This document shows, piece by piece, positions 51,178-54,118 of a stretch of 54,118 bases of DNA (the stretch's first letter is position 1; every line of letters starts with the position of its first letter). A program made the translations under genes and the position numbers. Under the pieces are notes generated by a model, which did no database searches, was not told the origin of the DNA, and saw nothing but the letters and a program-made list of their open reading frames with translations. Source of the stretch: Gammaproteobacteria bacterium UBA7449 (lineage in GTDB: Bacteria; Pseudomonadota; Gammaproteobacteria; Pseudomonadales; Pseudohongiellaceae); NCBI GenBank assembly GCA_002477465.1, contig DLPV01000064.1:4354-58471 (forward strand), in the 5' to 3' direction.

Positions 51178-51729
51178 TCAGCGCCAGCGAGCCAATTTCA
51201 CCGCAACTGCAGAACCATATCCAACCAGCCAGCACCATGCTCTCAGCGCATGGTTTCGGGACTTTACCGCCGCTCTTGCTTCATCTCGATGACAGAGTTC
51301 ATCCGCCTGACACTGTTCTAGCAATTTACGAAGGGCCGGAAAGCTGCCTTCCTGCCTCAGACTGTCAATCTGATGCTGATAATGCCTATCTACGAAGGTT
51401 TCTACAGCATCGATAGTGGCGTAAACAGAGTTGTTGCCGAATATCGCCGGGATTGCGCCGGTGAGGAATCCTGCCAGCTTCCAGACAGGAATAAATATAC
51501 TGATTTGCTGCTCAGGCATCTGTTTTGAAACAAGGGTCAGGTGCTGTTCTTCTGTAGTTAGATGATGTTCGGCGAATTTTCTTAGCTCCACATTAGATGT
51601 GACGGCCAGAATGCCACGATAAATCCAGACCGCACCGGTTTCACCGGCGTGGTCAGATCGCAGTTCTGCAAGCAACCACTGCGGCAATTCCCGGGATTTG
51701 AAATCCTGTGATGCGGACAATTCACTCAT
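51178..51729 (-). CDS. coq7: Demethoxyubiquinone hydroxylase Coq7
   Basis: About 183 residues, a diiron monooxygenase that hydroxylates 3-demethoxyubiquinol in ubiquinone synthesis. Ligand motifs of the two half-bundles are RSDHAGETGAVWIYRG (first Glu), FAEHHLTTEEQHL (Glu and His, ExxH), ETFVDRHYQHQI (second Glu) and ADELCHRDEA (Glu and His, ExxH). Length and order fit Coq7/UbiF-type Coq7. I chose the ATG at 51729, with GGAG about 13 bases upstream; a GTG at 51765 adds 12 residues without signal. No other ubiquinone gene is in the window. The downstream gap to DTW is 274 bp. Confidence 0.93.
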   Translation of the reverse strand: MSELSASQDFKSRELPQWLLAELRSDHAGETGAVWIYRGILAVTSNVELRKFAEHHLTTEEQHLTLVSKQMPEQQISIFIPVWKLAGFLTGAIPAIFGNNSVYATIDAVETFVDRHYQHQIDSLRQEGSFPALRKLLEQCQADELCHRDEARAAVKSRNHALRAWCWLVGYGSAVAVKLARWR

Positions 51730-51801
51730 ATTGGTTACTACGCTCTCCGAAGGTGCGCAGACCACGCCAATCTATCTGTCAGCACCTGGCGTAAACCGGA
51801 T

Positions 51802-53052
51802 ATGAAATCACTTTACTGGATGACTCACGATCTGCGTCTGGACGACAATCCAGCGCTGCTTCAGGCTGCTCAGTCTGAGGAGCTGCTGCTGGTTTATGTC
51901 GTAGATCCGGCCTGGTTCAGGGTTAATCGCTTTGGACAGTTGAGCATGGGGAATCATCGCTGGCTTTTTGTTCAGCAGGCCTTGATAGATTTGGATAGTG
52001 CATTGCGAGATCTAGGACATCGCCTGTGCATTGTTGAAGGTGATCCAGGGGAAACCATTGCCCAAATCCTGCATCAAATACCGTTTCAGCGGCTTGTGAC
52101 TTCGCAGCAGTTCGGCAGCGATGAGCTTGACAGGATCGAGCGGCTAAAAAGGGTTCACCCACAAGTGCGGTTCGAGATCGTCGATACCTATACTCTGTTT
52201 GATCGACAATCGCTGCCGATGCCGGTCGCCGAGATACCGGAAACGTATTCCAGGTTTCGACGCAAGGCCGAGAAAGTTCCAATAATTGCGCCTATCCCTC
52301 CACCGACAACTCTGCCAACGATGGTGCAGCTTAAAGTCGACCGTTTCCCGCTGCGGGCGGAGTTGGAGTTTGAGGTTTGCGAGAGCCAGTTCCACGGCGG
52401 TGAAGCCGCAGCCCAGCGGCATGTTAAGCACTATTTCGGAGAGGATCTGCCGCTTGATTACAAGCAGGTGCGCAACGCGCTTGATGGCTGGGAGAACTCG
52501 TCGAAGATGTCTGCCTGGCTCAATGCGGGGTGTCTGTCGACCCGGCGTATGTTGAATCAAATTCACGATTATGAAGAGTCGCGTGAGAGAAACGAGTCCA
52601 CTTACTGGCTCTATGTTGAATTATTGTGGCGTGAATATTTTCAGTGGCTGGCCCTGAAAATTGGCAAGTGCCTGTCCGCGAAAGATGGCAGCTCATCACA
52701 AGCTTATGCCGGCAGATTCGATCCTGCAGGTCTGGCGGAGTGGTGTGAAGGTAATACTGCATATCCTCTGGTTAACGCTTGCATGCGTCAGTTAAACGCC
52801 ACCGGCTACTTGTCCAATCGTGGTCGTCAGCTTGCAGCGAGCTGTCTGATCAACGAGCTGCAGGGCGACTGGCGCTATGGAGCCGGCTGGTTCGAACAGC
52901 AGTTGATTGATTATGATGTAGCGGCAAATTGGGGAAACTGGCAGTACATCGCCGGGGTCGGGGCTGATGCGCGCGGTGGGCGTCACTTCAATCTGGCCAA
53001 GCAAACAGAAATTTATGACGCCGATGGCAGCTACCGCAGGCGTTGGCTTTAG
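51802..53052 (+). CDS. DASH-family cryptochrome/photolyase
   Basis: A 416-residue FAD flavoprotein of the photolyase/cryptochrome family. N-terminal alpha/beta antenna domain: YWMTHDLRLDDNPALLQAAQSEELLLVYVVDP, GHRLCIVEGDP; C-terminal FAD domain: STRRMLNQIHDYE, TYWLYVELLWREYFQWLALK, NACMRQLNATGYLSNRGRQLAASCLINELQGDWRYGAGWFEQQLIDYDVAANWGNWQYIAGVG. The RMRQL..TGYLSNR and DYDVAANWGNWQYIAGVG segments are the DASH pattern. It may repair UV lesions in single-stranded or loop DNA, or act as a blue-light sensor. Marine surface bacteria often carry it. It diverges from coq7 and is followed by DUF2256. Confidence 0.9.
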   Translation: MKSLYWMTHDLRLDDNPALLQAAQSEELLLVYVVDPAWFRVNRFGQLSMGNHRWLFVQQALIDLDSALRDLGHRLCIVEGDPGETIAQILHQIPFQRLVTSQQFGSDELDRIERLKRVHPQVRFEIVDTYTLFDRQSLPMPVAEIPETYSRFRRKAEKVPIIAPIPPPTTLPTMVQLKVDRFPLRAELEFEVCESQFHGGEAAAQRHVKHYFGEDLPLDYKQVRNALDGWENSSKMSAWLNAGCLSTRRMLNQIHDYEESRERNESTYWLYVELLWREYFQWLALKIGKCLSAKDGSSSQAYAGRFDPAGLAEWCEGNTAYPLVNACMRQLNATGYLSNRGRQLAASCLINELQGDWRYGAGWFEQQLIDYDVAANWGNWQYIAGVGADARGGRHFNLAKQTEIYDADGSYRRRWL

Positions 53053-53084
53053 GCCGCGCGATAACTGCTGTTCGGAGACTCATC

Positions 53085-53234
53085 ATGGTCCACCTTAAGC
53101 CTTATCTGCCTGAAAAAACCTGCCCGGTTTGCAAGCTGAGCTTCAGTTGGCGCAAGAAATGGGCGCGTGACTGGGAGCAAGTCATATACTGCTCAGAACG
53201 CTGCCGTCGACAGCGCAAGCCCAGCCCCGGCTGA
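53085..53234 (+). CDS. DUF2256 domain protein
   Basis: A 49-residue zinc-binding-type protein: Lys-Thr-Cys-Pro-Val-Cys (CPVC) and, after ~25 residues, CSERCRRQR give a CxxC...CxxxC pattern, and RKKWARDWEQVIYCSERCR is the DUF2256 signature. I chose the ATG at 53085 because it gives the family's usual start and length; the frame runs up to 53043 in the cryptochrome end. DUF2256 genes are characteristically next to DASH cryptochrome genes, as here (33 bp after it). A helper role in chromophore or DNA handling is possible but unproven. Confidence 0.88.
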   Translation: MVHLKPYLPEKTCPVCKLSFSWRKKWARDWEQVIYCSERCRRQRKPSPG

Positions 53235-53343
53235 GAGCGCAGTTCACGTTCCCTGTTTCACAATCTGCGACTATTGGATAATCAGTGCCGCGGTATCTGA
53301 CCGATATCCCTTATAATAGGGAAAACCGTAATGGTAAAAACCA

Positions 53344-54118
53344 ATGTGGCAAAACCCAGGCGACTGCAGGCGAAGCTACTCATTGAATAGTCCGAAGAAG
53401 TCCCAGACTTTACTAGATACCCATCTCCGTCAAATCGGTGTGGGTCTTGCGCTGCTTGGTATGCTGGTGGGATTTCTGGTGGGGTTTGGTACTCTCAGCG
53501 GAGATCAGCAGGGCAGGGTAAACCTGCTGTTTCTGCTGTTGATTTTAGCCTTTCTCCCAGTCATGACCTTGGTATTGAGTCTTGTGTTTTTGCTGCGTCG
53601 CAATGGTCGCGGGCTAGCCGGTTGGCTATTGGAATTGCCTCTGTGGCCTCGGCACCTGTCGGCCGCCTTGCTGGAGTTGGATGTCAGACAGTGCCGTAAA
53701 GACTGGTTAGTGCATCAGGGCCAGGTACTGGGACTCAGCTTTTCTTTTGGCACACTGTTTGTATTCCTGCTTTTGCTGCTGGGGACCGACATCAGTTTTG
53801 TTTGGCGCAGCACTATTCTGGAGGCGGCGGACTTGCTGCCACCTTGCAGTTAATCTCCTTTCCGTGGCGCTGGTGGCCTGAGGCTCAGCCCAGTCTCTTA
53901 CTGCTGGAACAGACTCGAGATTTCCGGTTGTCAAATAGTGCGCTTGCAATGCCCGATGCAAGCCAATGGTGGCGTTTCATCCTCGCAGTGCAGGTCTGCT
54001 ATAGCCTGTTGCCGACAAGCCTGCTGTGGCTGTCCGCGAGGCAGCGGGTCAGGTCGCAATACAGTGCATCAGATCTTCAGCAAGCGTCGATAGTCGCTGC
54101 TGCGCCGGCAGTGCAAGC
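53344..54118 (+). pseudogene. DUF2868 membrane protein, frameshifted, 3' partial
   Basis: The first 169 codons from 53344 carry a two-segment membrane region (LALLGMLVGFLVGFGTLS, VNLLFLLLILAFLPVMTLVL) and the DUF2868 core VHQGQVLGLSFSFGTLFVFLLLLLGTDISFVWRSTILEAADLL. After that the frame meets TAA at 53851. In the frame starting at about 53844 the family text resumes: LISFPWRWWPEAQPSLLLLEQTRDFRL, QWWRFILAVQVCYSLLPTSLLWL, and runs open to the window edge. So one base is missing (or two are extra) between 53823 and 53846. The product is a predicted membrane protein; DUF2868 genes usually precede a DUF3482 GTPase gene, expected beyond the right edge. A sequence error at this one site is as likely as a true mutation. 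Confidence 0.78.

Noticed and set aside
53312..53317. TATAAT before the DUF2868 gene
   Set aside because: No acceptable -35 at a usable distance, and it lies inside a small palindrome, so it is not enough for a promoter call.
1..54118. Global reassignment of TAA/TAG to an amino acid
   Set aside because: Many intact genes here end precisely at TAA or TAG with normal family C-termini (DUF6152, korB, the S41 protease), so only locus-specific readthrough or decay remains possible.
1..54118. tRNA, rRNA, CRISPR array, insertion sequence or prophage
   Set aside because: Gaps were read on both strands; no cloverleaf-like set of arms, no spaced repeats and no transposase or integrase gene was seen.

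Overview
This 54 kb window looks like a chromosomal segment of a marine-type gammaproteobacterium, probably of the Pseudomonadales/OM182/Pseudohongiella-like group. That placement is an inference from gene content: gammaproteobacterial CysK, Coq7, DTW and DASH-cryptochrome sequences, many small secreted or lipoprotein genes, a DUF1501 pair, and several members of a lipoprotein family carrying a P-R-T-x-S-G-K-P-D motif. I saw no rRNA, tRNA, CRISPR array, insertion sequence, phage gene or replication origin.

Layout, left to right. Positions 1-10.3 kb hold secreted hydrolases: a left-truncated tricorn-like S41 protease, then a minus-strand block of a 5'-nucleotidase-type phosphatase lipoprotein, an M28 aminopeptidase lipoprotein, and a DUF1501 protein paired with a large haem-motif (DUF1592/DUF1588-like) protein. 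Positions 10.7-13.2 kb hold a minus-strand stress-type operon (EF-hand protein, ECF sigma factor, anti-sigma-like membrane protein, CnrX/CpxP-like protein, DUF1653). Positions 13.3-19.2 kb hold an NHL-repeat protein, the two-subunit 2-oxoacid:ferredoxin oxidoreductase (korAB), and a broken cysK joined in frame to the back part of an MFS transporter. Positions 19.3-28.9 kb hold small secreted proteins, a cytochrome c / HupE / membrane-protein operon, a propeller protein, a YkgJ protein, a DUF6351-like lipoprotein and a second ECF sigma factor with a membrane partner. Positions 29.2-41 kb hold a LysE exporter, a K+ channel, DUF4159 and TonB-C-like proteins, a phosphatase-like lipoprotein, a FadR-type regulator interrupted by two in-frame stops behind a perfect 17-bp operator-like palindrome, and an RND efflux pair. 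Positions 41-54 kb hold an alpha/beta hydrolase, a D-2-hydroxyacid dehydrogenase, a predicted methyltransferase, a broken lipoprotein-family gene (three in-frame stops), YciI, a second LysE, a sulfatase, an AEC transporter, an RNase J-like protein, DTW, Coq7, DASH cryptochrome with DUF2256, and a frameshifted DUF2868 gene running off the right edge.

The most unusual property is the density and style of gene breakage. Five loci (cysK, the MFS fragment, the gntR-type regulator, a secreted paralog, DUF2868) are non-intact. Two of them carry only in-frame TAA/TAG codons with the reading frame otherwise preserved to the natural C-terminus. TAA and TAG end intact genes nearby, so genome-wide recoding is excluded. 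Recent nonsense decay, locus-specific readthrough and sequence or assembly error remain possible.
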